37,670 nucleotides of DNA from a virus: positions 1-37,670 of the IMG/VR virus record IMGVR_UViG_3300047462_000308. One strand, 5' to 3'. The notes beneath the pieces are model-generated. The model saw nothing but the letters and a program-made list of their open reading frames with translations, had not been told where the DNA came from and searched no databases. This document shows positions 24,161-31,724 of the stretch, piece by piece. Within the stretch, counting starts at the first letter, position 1, and every line of letters begins with the position of its first letter. The translations under genes and the position numbers were made by a program.

Positions 24161-25119
24161 CAGACCCTCCAAGCCTTCACGACCTGCGTCGGCACCACAC
24201 CCAGCGTGCTCAGATAGCTCCGCAAAGAAGCCTCAAGCAGCGGAGCCAGCAGATTAGCCAGAGCCGTCGCGTTGAACTGCTCGATCGAGTTGATCACCGC
24301 CCCTATCGTCCCCGGGTTGTCATGGGCAGACTGTAGAGCCTCCAGCACCATCGTGGCCGGATCGAGACCTTGGGCGTACCCGGTCACCACACCGCCACCC
24401 CCGCCCCCTCCTCCAACAGAGAGACCGGACAGGTATTTGCCGATGCTGTTCGTGACGCTGAAATCGCCACCCGTCACCAAGTCTTGCCAGATCGCCGAAG
24501 CGATCGCCGCCACAGTCGGTGGGGCCGTGTAGCCAGAGGAGAGCAACCAGTCGCCCTTGCCATTCAAGGCACCAGAGGCGATCGCCGCGGCCGTCAGCAC
24601 GTTAGAGCCCATCGAGCTGACCGAGGCCGGCACGGCGCCAGAGCTGAGCACCGGCAGGCCGCCGTTGGCTCCCGAGGCCGCGTTGGGTACGGCTGGACTT
24701 GCTGAGTTCGTTCCGTCAGCCAGGTTGACGGTGGGGAGCTGGACCACCCCATCCTCCTGCGTGACGCCGCTCACGCCGGAGACCGTGATATAGAGAGCAC
24801 GAGCCCCGCTGACTGCCCAGCGAGCGTTCGCGATCTGAATCTCGTACAGGCCGGGATGGTTGGTGCTGTCGACCTGCTGGAAGCGACAGTGTCCGTTGGT
24901 TGGGGTCGCGAATGTGCCGAGAGTCGCGATCGTGTCGATCGTCGAACCGGCCGACGTGTAGGCCGTGGCCGTCGCCTCTACATCCGAAATGGTGGAAATG
25001 ATGAGACCCGTGGACGTGTTCGAGAGGCCGGTCTTGCCGCCATTATTGGAGAGGGTCGTATCGCGCAGCTTGAACCGCACGATCACGCTGTTGATCCCGT
25101 TCCAGAATGTGAGCATCAT
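24160..25119 (-). CDS. structural hypothetical protein with glycine-rich segment
   Basis: This is a 319-residue protein. The N-terminal part (about 1-120) looks like a beta-sandwich (SVIVRFKLRDTTLSNNGGKT; GLYEIQIANARWAVSGARA), similar in style to receptor-binding or baseplate beta domains. The middle is Ala/Ser/Gly-rich with a run of eight Gly (GLSVGGGGGGGG, about 240). The C-terminus is helical. Two ATG codons start it (25119 and 25116), overlapping the previous stop. The function is unknown; it lies between head-tail and tail genes, so a virion role is likely. Confidence 0.6.
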   Translation of the reverse strand: MMLTFWNGINSVIVRFKLRDTTLSNNGGKTGLSNTSTGLIISTISDVEATATAYTSAGSTIDTIATLGTFATPTNGHCRFQQVDSTNHPGLYEIQIANARWAVSGARALYITVSGVSGVTQEDGVVQLPTVNLADGTNSASPAVPNAASGANGGLPVLSSGAVPASVSSMGSNVLTAAAIASGALNGKGDWLLSSGYTAPPTVAAIASAIWQDLVTGGDFSVTNSIGKYLSGLSVGGGGGGGGVVTGYAQGLDPATMVLEALQSAHDNPGTIGAVINSIEQFNATALANLLAPLLEASLRSYLSTLGVVPTQVVKAWRV

Positions 25120-26420
25120 GCGGCGAGTCCTCCTGTCAGTTGGTCGCCCAGAGACGAGAACATGGGCGAGAAAGGAAGGCCGGAGGACCCTCCCGTATAG
25201 GTCACGCTCAACGTTGCCAGATCGGCGGGCGTGCCGTGGTAGCCGTGATAGTCGGCAAAGTTGGTTATCCCCTCGACGTTCGTGGGAATTCCGAAGAGGC
25301 TTATGAAGTTGCCATTGACCCAGCCGGAGCGGCTCACGACATCCTGCACGATGTTGGTGACGGTGACGGTCTGAGCGCCGCTCGCATTGTGGAAGATCAC
25401 CGTAGCGTTGTGGGCCGTCTTTGTCTGCTGGCTAGGACGGTTCGAGCTGCCCCAAGCCGCCGCGTTGTCCGCCGCCACGCCGTAGATGGTTGCATGCTGA
25501 TAGAACCCGGTACTGTGGCTGACGGCATAGATAGAGAGCGTGGCGGATGAGATCGTCGCGCCCTGCGGGACGGCCAATGCCCAGCGCCAGCCTGGGTTTT
25601 GTCCGTAGGTAGCGTCGGTGCCACTATTGCAGCCGAACTTGTCGGCACTAAGGGACGAGTACCACTTCGACCCGTACATGTACTCGAAACCGTCGTTCGC
25701 ATCGGCAGCAATGGCTGCCGTCACGGTCGGGTCGATATCCACCGGGTAAGTCGGTGTCGGCTGCCAGCTCGCGTTCCGGCTCGTCGGGTTGACGACCCTC
25801 ACATTGCCGCTGAAGGTGTACGTCACACTCGTGACCGTCTGCCCATCTGCGTTGGTGGTCGGCGTCGACTCGCTTGCCGTCACCTGGCAAGTGAGACCGG
25901 CCGCGTCGGTACCATTCGCCGTCATGTCGACGACCGTGCTCGTCAACGAGGCCGGCTGCGTGTACTGCACCGTAAAGGAAGTCGGTGCCGTCGCCGACTT
26001 GATGATCGCATGAAAGCGAGCACCTGCCGGCATGGCCTCCAGGTAGATGTCGACACCGGGCACCACGTCTGACCAGGTGGCCGTGTTGCCACTGATGGCC
26101 GGCGTGCCAATGTTGAACTGCGAGGCAGGCGTATCGCCGATGGCCGTGAGGCTGACCGTCACGCTGTCGCCACTGATCTTGTCGGAATAGCCGATCCCAC
26201 TTGCCGAGATGGTGATATCGTACTGGGTGCTGTTGGGGCTTCCCGTCTCGTCGAGGGTGGTGTCGATCTCCTGCCAGGTACCGTCTATATCCTGCCAGTG
26301 AATGGGGCAGATGGCGTGGATGGCCGTAAAGACACCTGCTCCCATGTCAAATGTCTTGCTGTTGACGGTGCGGAGGGTCTCGATTTCAGCGAGGGAATTG
26401 GGTGGAGGAGTCAGCGTCAC
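25116..26420 (-). CDS. virion structural protein with C-terminal DNRLRE-like domain
   Basis: This is a 434-residue protein starting with GTG at 26420, overlapping the preceding stop as GTGA. It contains many short beta strands. The N-terminal segment (FDMGAGVFTAIHAICPIHW; GTWQEIDTTL) resembles wall-associated repeats, and the C-terminal part (VPQGATISSATLSIYA; VTNIVQDVVSRSGW) resembles DNRLRE/carbohydrate-binding jelly-roll domains of surface proteins. These features suggest glycan binding at the capsid or tail surface. There is no signal peptide, so it is not a secreted host protein. Confidence 0.6.
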   Translation of the reverse strand: MTLTPPPNSLAEIETLRTVNSKTFDMGAGVFTAIHAICPIHWQDIDGTWQEIDTTLDETGSPNSTQYDITISASGIGYSDKISGDSVTVSLTAIGDTPASQFNIGTPAISGNTATWSDVVPGVDIYLEAMPAGARFHAIIKSATAPTSFTVQYTQPASLTSTVVDMTANGTDAAGLTCQVTASESTPTTNADGQTVTSVTYTFSGNVRVVNPTSRNASWQPTPTYPVDIDPTVTAAIAADANDGFEYMYGSKWYSSLSADKFGCNSGTDATYGQNPGWRWALAVPQGATISSATLSIYAVSHSTGFYQHATIYGVAADNAAAWGSSNRPSQQTKTAHNATVIFHNASGAQTVTVTNIVQDVVSRSGWVNGNFISLFGIPTNVEGITNFADYHGYHGTPADLATLSVTYTGGSSGLPFSPMFSSLGDQLTGGLAA

Positions 26421-26860
26421 GGCAGGGCCTCCGTGACCGCGTCGGCAATGTGGGCATCACACTTGTCGAGCACCTGATCGCTTAGATCAATGAAGGTGCG
26501 AGGCGGGATATTCTTGGCAGGCCAGCCGAAATTCTGGACGCCCAGATAAGGGAGCTGTGGGCTGCTCTCGACACCGACGCTCGCCTCTCGTGCCCCGATC
26601 TCCGTCACGTTCCCTTCCGCCCCCTGCTGGGTCGCAGCCTGATAGAGCCGCAGCTTCTTGCGAAGGAGAGGGTGGGGGAGCTTGTCGCGACGAGGGGGCC
26701 AGGCGCCAAAGTGCGGGCTGCCATCGTTCGCGAAGTTCTGGGCGTAGCCCGACCGTATCTCCTGTGCGCACTTCTCCAACGCAGGCGAGACGGGGGCAGA
26801 ATCGAGAGCCCGCCAGAACCTTTCAAAGTGGTCGTGAATCTGGTCCGCCAGTATGTCCAT
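26417..26860 (-). CDS. phage virion morphogenesis/tail completion protein (Mu G-like)
   Basis: This is a 147-residue protein. The pattern IRSGYAQNFANDGSPHFGAW with a basic region (PPRRDKLPHPLLRKKLRL) and PYLGVQNFG followed by IPPRTFIDLSD matches the phage virion morphogenesis family (Mu gpG-like), where the conserved F..G..W and IP.R.F motifs stand out. Such proteins complete the head or tail joint. It overlaps the next gene by 4 bp. Confidence 0.75.
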   Translation of the reverse strand: MDILADQIHDHFERFWRALDSAPVSPALEKCAQEIRSGYAQNFANDGSPHFGAWPPRRDKLPHPLLRKKLRLYQAATQQGAEGNVTEIGAREASVGVESSPQLPYLGVQNFGWPAKNIPPRTFIDLSDQVLDKCDAHIADAVTEALP

Positions 26861-26893
26861 ACAAGAGATTTGGCGGATTAGCCAGCCGAAAGA

Positions 26894-27214
26894 TCAGCCG
26901 ACTTGGGCGTAGCAATAGCAGCAGTAGCGAGTAGCCAGCGTCTCAAGATCGTTGTAGACGATGGTGTATTTCTGACCGCTCGCGTCCTGGATCGCGTCTC
27001 CATTGGCGGGGATCGCGCCATTCAACGTCGACACCCAGAGATTGAACGTGATGGCCTTCGGTTCGAGGCCCAGAGCATTTAGCTTCAGCAACGACGCGAC
27101 CTGCCGCAGAGCCGTCACCCCAGACACAGGAGAGCCTTGCTGGGGAGTGAAGGTCACGGTCTCGACAAAATCAAAATCCGCGCCGTCGTTCGCTATATCC
27201 TGCTGGAGAGTCAA
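26894..27214 (-). CDS. head-tail connector-like small protein
   Basis: This is a 106-residue protein that begins with TTG at 27214. The start is decided by a perfect AGGAGGTG a few nucleotides upstream and by a TTGA overlap with the stop of the preceding gene. The sequence is beta-rich (FDFVETVTFTPQQG; ITFNLWVSTLNGAIPA) and ends TRYCCYCYAQVG, an unusual Cys cluster. Position between capsid and completion genes suggests a head-closure or connector protein. No family can be named with certainty. Confidence 0.65.
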   Translation of the reverse strand: MTLQQDIANDGADFDFVETVTFTPQQGSPVSGVTALRQVASLLKLNALGLEPKAITFNLWVSTLNGAIPANGDAIQDASGQKYTIVYNDLETLATRYCCYCYAQVG

Positions 27215-27867
27215 TAGCCACCTCCTGATTGCCCACCTGGCACGAAAGGAGAGCCGCCATAATCCCGACGGTAGTGGTTCCTATAGTGAGCAAGCCGACC
27301 CGGTACGCTGTCGCTATTCGCCCGCCGAATGCGAGTCTCGACCATCGCCAGCTCCTCTTGCAGGCCCATGCGGTACTCGGTCGACTGCACACTCTGGCCG
27401 TTGATCGAGTAGGACGGCTTGTAGTAGGTCAGATCATTGAGCTTGGCAATGATGTTGAGCCTGATCTGCTCCAGCACATTGACGCTTCCGTCCGTGGAGA
27501 AACTGCTGGCTCCCACCAGCGTCACAACGTCCGGCGCAAGCATCTCCGTCGACACGTCAACACCAGTATCCGCCGGGAGCCCCTGCACAAAGATGGACAC
27601 CACATCGTTCGTCGCGAGGATAACCGGCCGCGATTGAAAAAGTGTCTGCTGGGTGCCTGATTCTACGGCTATAGCCGGGTCGGGACTGAGCAGAATGCCG
27701 TTGAGGTACACCCTCACGAAATAATTGCCGCCGCCCACGATGGGATCGACCTGACTGCCGACCACCACATTAAACAGAACGGAGACCGGATCATTCCGCC
27801 AGGTATAGGAGAAGACCTCGTAGGGAGAGGCAATGTTGATATCGGTGAGAGTGTTGGCGACAAGCAT
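27211..27867 (-). CDS. structural hypothetical protein downstream of the capsid gene
   Basis: This is a 218-residue protein with a strong Shine-Dalgarno (AGGAGG, 6 nt before ATG). The first 140 residues are beta-rich (PVSVLFNVVVGSQVDPIVGG; GNYFVRVYLNGILLSPDP), the later part helical, and the C-terminus Gly/Tyr/Arg-rich. It may be a connector, a minor head protein or a second decoration protein. Nothing more can be seen. Confidence 0.6.
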   Translation of the reverse strand: MLVANTLTDINIASPYEVFSYTWRNDPVSVLFNVVVGSQVDPIVGGGNYFVRVYLNGILLSPDPAIAVESGTQQTLFQSRPVILATNDVVSIFVQGLPADTGVDVSTEMLAPDVVTLVGASSFSTDGSVNVLEQIRLNIIAKLNDLTYYKPSYSINGQSVQSTEYRMGLQEELAMVETRIRRANSDSVPGRLAHYRNHYRRDYGGSPFVPGGQSGGGY

Positions 27868-27908
27868 GGGGGCCTCCTGCTAGAGGTTTGATCCCCACTA
27901 GGAAACAG

Positions 27909-27938
27909 GACGAGCCAGCCGATTAGGGCTGGCTCGTC
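27909..27938 (-). terminator. 12-bp hairpin after the major capsid gene
   Basis: GACGAGCCAGCC (27909-27920) pairs perfectly with 27927-27938 around the 6-nt loop GATTAG. On the minus strand the stem is followed by CTGTTTCCTAG, a weak T-tract. It lies 32 bp past the capsid stop and 42 bp before the next gene. It may be an attenuating terminator or an mRNA-stabilising hairpin that raises capsid expression. Confidence 0.5.
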
Positions 27939-27969
27939 TGCATGTGTCCCGGCACAACAGGAGTTCGCT

Positions 27970-29052
27970 TTACTGGCAACCCGTAATGCAATAACCGCTC
28001 GTGGGGGCGGTGAGCTGTAGGTCGAAGTCGTCGGTCACGGATCCCTCCGTCAGCCGGTCCCACTGCTCGGTCTTCGACTCGACCGTCATGTTCTCCTTCT
28101 CGAACATCGTGATCGTGCTGAACAATTCCGTCGAGACCGCATCCACCAGTTCGCCCACGCGGCTCACGAGCGTGGCCACGGTGTTCGGGAAGATGCGGGA
28201 CTGGACTTGGGCTTCACCAATCGGAGTCGTGACCACTACGGCATCCTCGACGACCACCTTCACGCCGTACAGCATCTCCGGCAGACCGTAGCCACCGTAG
28301 CCGAGATTGGTGCCAGGACCGAGACCCTGCATCAAAATCTGTGGCGCGCTCGCCTGGCTCTTGACGTAGTTCCGAATCTCGTCCGTAGGCGCAATCGCGA
28401 TCGCCAGCTCCGGCGCCAGAACCAACTGCAAGTCGGACGTTTGCACGACCCCGTTCGTCGCCAAGCTGATCTGAGCGACAGCCGCCAGGATCGACTGCTG
28501 GATATAGGGGGTGGCGCTCGCCGCAGAGGTCCACTTGCCGCCAGCGAGAGCCGTAGCCGTTGCCGTGTTATTGCCGAAATTGCCAGGAGTCGACAGCAAC
28601 CAAGAAGCAAACTGCGAACGAATCGTCATCGCCTTCTGGGCGGCAGACTTCGCGTTCTGTGCCACAATGTTCCAGTCGGCCTCCTGCTCGTCCTTCAGGT
28701 CAAGGATGAACGGATAGGTCCGCCGCTGCGTGGTGTACTGCTTCGGCGACCAGCCAGCCAGGTTGTTGACGCCCTTTGGTCGCGGGCGGTTACGTGGCCA
28801 CAGGTACTCGGAGCCGAACGAGCCAGCCGGGACGTTGGGCAGGCTGGTGACGCGGGCAGGCGTGTAGGGATCGAGCTGCATGAAGTAGTCGGTCGACACC
28901 TTGACCGGCCGAATCTGCACGTACTTGTTCAACGCGAACCTTGTCACGTCCCGCGTGTAGCTGACCTGCAACGCATCCGACGCCAGACGGGCGATGTGGG
29001 TAGACGGGGCACCGCTGCCACCGCCGGCCGGATAGTAATACGTAGTTGTCAT
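27970..29052 (-). CDS. major capsid protein (HK97-fold, Mu T/E-type)
   Basis: This is a 360-residue protein. The segments AGSFGSEYLWPRNRPRPKGV, RRTYPFILDLKDEQEADWN and LPEMLYGVKVVVEDAVVVT are typical of HK97-fold capsids of the Mu T or phage E-like groups. They include the N-arm, a long helix (WNIVAQNAKSAAQKAMTIRS) and the P-domain. There is no delta-domain or protease site at the N-terminus, so the separate scaffold/protease acts upstream. Its place follows portal, F-like, scaffold and decoration genes, as in Mu-type heads. A GAGG lies 12 nt before the ATG. Confidence 0.8.
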   Translation of the reverse strand: MTTTYYYPAGGGSGAPSTHIARLASDALQVSYTRDVTRFALNKYVQIRPVKVSTDYFMQLDPYTPARVTSLPNVPAGSFGSEYLWPRNRPRPKGVNNLAGWSPKQYTTQRRTYPFILDLKDEQEADWNIVAQNAKSAAQKAMTIRSQFASWLLSTPGNFGNNTATATALAGGKWTSAASATPYIQQSILAAVAQISLATNGVVQTSDLQLVLAPELAIAIAPTDEIRNYVKSQASAPQILMQGLGPGTNLGYGGYGLPEMLYGVKVVVEDAVVVTTPIGEAQVQSRIFPNTVATLVSRVGELVDAVSTELFSTITMFEKENMTVESKTEQWDRLTEGSVTDDFDLQLTAPTSGYCITGCQ

Positions 29053-29074
29053 TCTGAAAATGCCTCGCTAAGAA

Positions 29075-29506
29075 TTACCCACGGAACCGGACGATCTGGA
29101 CCATCACGACAGCGCCCGCCGTACCGCCCTGCTTGGCCTGGGCGCCATAAGGGGCGCTCCCGCCACCCGAGATGTCCGTGTTCCCGCACACCACGCCGTT
29201 GCCGTTGGCATCCGGCTTTAGGAAGTCGCCGGCATTGCAGCCGCCCGCACCGAGCGTCAGAGGGGCCGTCTCGCCGTCTTGGTAGATGGTGATTTCCTGT
29301 CCGGTCAGAGCGCAGGGAATCGGGTTTGGCGCGTAAGCCTGCACGAGTGCGGGAATAGGGGCCTGGTAGGGTGCGAACGCACTAATGCCTACGGGGCAGT
29401 CTCCCACCACGCTCTGCACCACCGTGTTGTCGGTGCCGTGGAGCTGCGTGACGAAGACCGCCGGGTTGATCTGTCCGCCGGCCACCCAGGATGAATCTCT
29501 GAACAT
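29075..29506 (-). CDS. capsid decoration/cement protein
   Basis: This is a 143-residue protein directly upstream of the capsid gene. The C-terminal half (GCNAGDFLKPDANGNGVVC; AQAKQGGTAGAVVMVQI) resembles DUF2190-like decoration proteins, with GD-hairpins and a final beta strand. Four Cys residues occur and could form disulphides. Such proteins stabilise the expanded capsid. The N-terminal FRDSSWVAGGQINPAVFV is a likely capsid-binding arm. Confidence 0.7.
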   Translation of the reverse strand: MFRDSSWVAGGQINPAVFVTQLHGTDNTVVQSVVGDCPVGISAFAPYQAPIPALVQAYAPNPIPCALTGQEITIYQDGETAPLTLGAGGCNAGDFLKPDANGNGVVCGNTDISGGGSAPYGAQAKQGGTAGAVVMVQIVRFRG

Positions 29507-29566
29507 TGTCGTTGTCTCTTAAGGCCCGTCTCTATCCAGTAGCCCAGATACCTGCCGTGAATTGTC

Positions 29567-30205
29567 TTACAGCTTCAGCCGCCCGGCTTGTGCATCGGCG
29601 AACACCACCCCGAACTGGCTCCCCGGATGCTGGAAGCAGTATTCCTTCACCTTGGCCGAGAGCTGGATGAGGTCCTCGCTCCCCTTGTCCGGGGCAGCTA
29701 GACGAGTGGCCCCAACCGGCACGCGGCCGAGTGTGACCTTCGCGTAGTTCTTCTTGATCCGCTCCACGTGCTTGCCCCACTGCGCGTCGTCCATGTCGAC
29801 GACATCCTCCAATTCCGCTGCGGCGTCGAATTGGTAGCCGTCCACGTTGACGAGCTGCAGGAGCACCGCCGAACGCTCGCTCAAGCGGATGCGACGGGCA
29901 GAATCTTCCGCCATGCGGCGGAGCTGCGTGACCTCGGTCTTGAGCTGGTCGCGCTCCAACTTGATGCGTTGTTCGGCGTGCAGTTTTGCCAGGTTGGCCT
30001 TGTCGTCGCCCAGTTCCGGCACGTGAGTGGCGGGGGCGCCACCGCCGCCACCCGTGCCGCCATCCGCCATAGCGGCTGGGGGCGTCTTGGTTTCCTCAGG
30101 AGTCGTCGCCGCTGTCTCCTCGGCCATCTTCTTCGCGAAGTATTGCCCCATCGGGCTAGCTTCGAGGCACTTGGTGAACATCGCGGCGAACTGAGTCTCG
30201 TCCAT
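29567..30205 (-). CDS. nested scaffold protein from an internal start (predicted)
   Basis: Inside the protease/scaffold gene an in-frame ATG at 30205 (MDETQFAAMFTKCL) follows AGAGGA with 7-nt spacing (AGGAAACAGCAATG). It would give a 212-residue scaffold with the acidic, Ala-rich segment and the coiled coil (LERDQLKTEVTQLRRM). The signal is stronger than that of the full-length start. Nested scaffold genes are known in Mu (Z within I) and lambda (Nu3 within C). Confidence 0.6.
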   Translation of the reverse strand: MDETQFAAMFTKCLEASPMGQYFAKKMAEETAATTPEETKTPPAAMADGGTGGGGGAPATHVPELGDDKANLAKLHAEQRIKLERDQLKTEVTQLRRMAEDSARRIRLSERSAVLLQLVNVDGYQFDAAAELEDVVDMDDAQWGKHVERIKKNYAKVTLGRVPVGATRLAAPDKGSEDLIQLSAKVKEYCFQHPGSQFGVVFADAQAGRLKL

Positions 30206-30781
30206 TGCTGTTTCCTCTGTTGCGGCGGCAGGAATTGCTGCTGCGAGCTTGCTAACCAGATCTTTGCTGTGGGGCTGTGATTCAGAGTCATCCAACACGA
30301 CCCGCTGACGCTTCCCATCCTTCGACAGCATCAAACCGATATCGAGATGCGGCGTGCTTGCACCAAGCAGAGCGATCGGATCGACCGTCCCGTCGATATG
30401 CAGTTCCGGACTGCAACGCGGATATTCCTTGGCAAGCCCGATCATGGCGGGATAGAACAAAAATTCGGCCTCGACAGCAGGCGTCGGGTTCACCGCGCCG
30501 AACATCGTAAGTCGGAAATTTCGAGCGAACCCGACAACCGGCGGCCGTTCTGTCTCCGGCAGATCGAAGTCGATATGGCCAATAACCAACGCACTCATAT
30601 CCCCCGAATCGAGATAGCGTGTGTTATTGACGGTGATGATCCGCTGGAGATCATCCTCCGTCAGATTACCGCCAAAGATCGCGAACTTCGGGTCGTCATG
30701 CACCTCCCGCAAGATAGTCCGATAGCCCACCGACACGAGATCGGTGTCAGGAAGCTGAGCGTGCAGGACATTGATTGCCAT
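29567..30781 (-). CDS. head maturation protease/scaffold fusion (Mu I/Z-like)
   Basis: This is a 404-residue protein. The N-terminal 190 residues are the protease-like part (LVIGHIDFDLPETERPPVVG; HLDIGLMLSKDGKRQRVVL), with His and Ser residues but no catalytic triad I can assign with confidence. From about 193 the sequence becomes acidic and coiled, with a Gly-rich linker, then KLHAEQRIKLERDQLKTEVT, as in scaffolds. The layout matches Mu, where the protease gene contains a nested scaffold gene. Position between the F-like and decoration/capsid genes fits. The Shine-Dalgarno at 30781 is weak. Confidence 0.7.
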   Translation of the reverse strand: MAINVLHAQLPDTDLVSVGYRTILREVHDDPKFAIFGGNLTEDDLQRIITVNNTRYLDSGDMSALVIGHIDFDLPETERPPVVGFARNFRLTMFGAVNPTPAVEAEFLFYPAMIGLAKEYPRCSPELHIDGTVDPIALLGASTPHLDIGLMLSKDGKRQRVVLDDSESQPHSKDLVSKLAAAIPAAATEETAMDETQFAAMFTKCLEASPMGQYFAKKMAEETAATTPEETKTPPAAMADGGTGGGGGAPATHVPELGDDKANLAKLHAEQRIKLERDQLKTEVTQLRRMAEDSARRIRLSERSAVLLQLVNVDGYQFDAAAELEDVVDMDDAQWGKHVERIKKNYAKVTLGRVPVGATRLAAPDKGSEDLIQLSAKVKEYCFQHPGSQFGVVFADAQAGRLKL

Positions 30782-30800
30782 ACACTCTAGACTTTGCCGA

Positions 30801-31427
30801 CTAGTGCCAAGTCAGATAGCACTGGCAGTTATGGTGCAGAGGGGGACCATTCCTTGCGTACTCCGGCCACTTATGCTCTGGCAGGCCCGCCACCTTCACG
30901 CAGACAGGGCAAGGCCCGCTCTTGCTCTCCCCCAGCCGCCAGAAAGCGACGAGCTTTGTTCGCCGCATCGTGTGCTGCTCCCCCGCCGTCGTGCCCCGAG
31001 TCGTCTCCGTCGTGGCATGACCCCTCGCCCTAGCAGGACCAAACATGTCCGACATCTGCGGCAGAAGAATAAGACCGATGCTCGTGCCCTGCCTCCTCGC
31101 CTCCTCATGAGCATCAGAGATTCGCCGCTGAATCGAAGCAGTAATCCGCTGCGCCAGATCATCAGCCGCCCCCACCGCCCACTGCCGAGCCGCCGCAGCA
31201 ACAGCGACATGATCCAGGAAGGTCCCCGTGTCGCGGGCAGCCTGCCAGGCAGCAGTCTGGTAAATGTGCTCCAGGCTCGGGATGAGAACAACTCGGGTCA
31301 AGCCAGTCGCTGACGACCAGTCCCGCCGCGGATTGTAGAGAGTCGCCGCCGCGAACTGTTGGAACAGAATAGCGAGATCGGCAGCTAGAACCTCCTCATA
31401 CCGCTCGCGATTGGCCAGAGGAGGCAC
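30801..31427 (-). CDS. head morphogenesis protein, Mu F/SPP1 gp7-like
   Basis: This is a 208-residue protein starting with GTG at 31427, 3 bp after the preceding stop. The helical N-terminus (LANRERYEEVLAADLAILFQ) and the C-terminal metal-binding pattern CPVC (173-176) with HHNCQC (198-203) are hallmarks of the phage Mu protein F/minor head family. The protein sits on or near the portal during assembly and packaging. Confidence 0.82.
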   Translation of the reverse strand: MPPLANRERYEEVLAADLAILFQQFAAATLYNPRRDWSSATGLTRVVLIPSLEHIYQTAAWQAARDTGTFLDHVAVAAAARQWAVGAADDLAQRITASIQRRISDAHEEARRQGTSIGLILLPQMSDMFGPARARGHATTETTRGTTAGEQHTMRRTKLVAFWRLGESKSGPCPVCVKVAGLPEHKWPEYARNGPPLHHNCQCYLTWH

Positions 31428-31430
31428 GGA

Positions 31431-31724
31431 TTACTCCAGGCCGTGCTCACGAGCGTAGCGGATCGCGTCGTTGACGTTCTGCAGCTTCTTGGCCGCCTGC
31501 TCGTGCCGCTGCTCTGCCGGGATCAGCACGTCCTGCCGCAAGCGATCTACCTGCTTCTTGGCGTCCCGCACTGAGGACTCCGCCCACCGCAAATTATGCA
31601 CGGCATCATCCAGGATGTGCCGCAGATTCCGCTCCGTCAGGCCGATGAATTGGTTGTCAGCGAGATTCTTCCCACAAGTCGGGCAAAAGCCCGTGCTACG
31701 ATCTTCGCCACAGCAGACAGGCAT
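31431..31724 (-). CDS. Zn-ribbon plus coiled-coil small protein
   Basis: This is a 97-residue protein. Cys4/Cys5 and CPTC (14-17) make a short zinc ribbon (CCGEDRSTGFCPTCGKN), followed by about 75 residues of coiled coil (WAESSVRDAKKQVDRLRQDV; EQRHEQAAKKLQNV). The start overlaps the portal stop as TGATG. Similar small Zn-ribbon proteins beside portals have no assigned role; it may help connector assembly or bind DNA ends. Confidence 0.7.
   Translation of the reverse strand: MPVCCGEDRSTGFCPTCGKNLADNQFIGLTERNLRHILDDAVHNLRWAESSVRDAKKQVDRLRQDVLIPAEQRHEQAAKKLQNVNDAIRYAREHGLE

Noticed and set aside
28207-29292. 361-residue plus-strand open frame
   Set aside because: Antisense to the major capsid and decoration genes, with Arg-rich composition typical of shadows.
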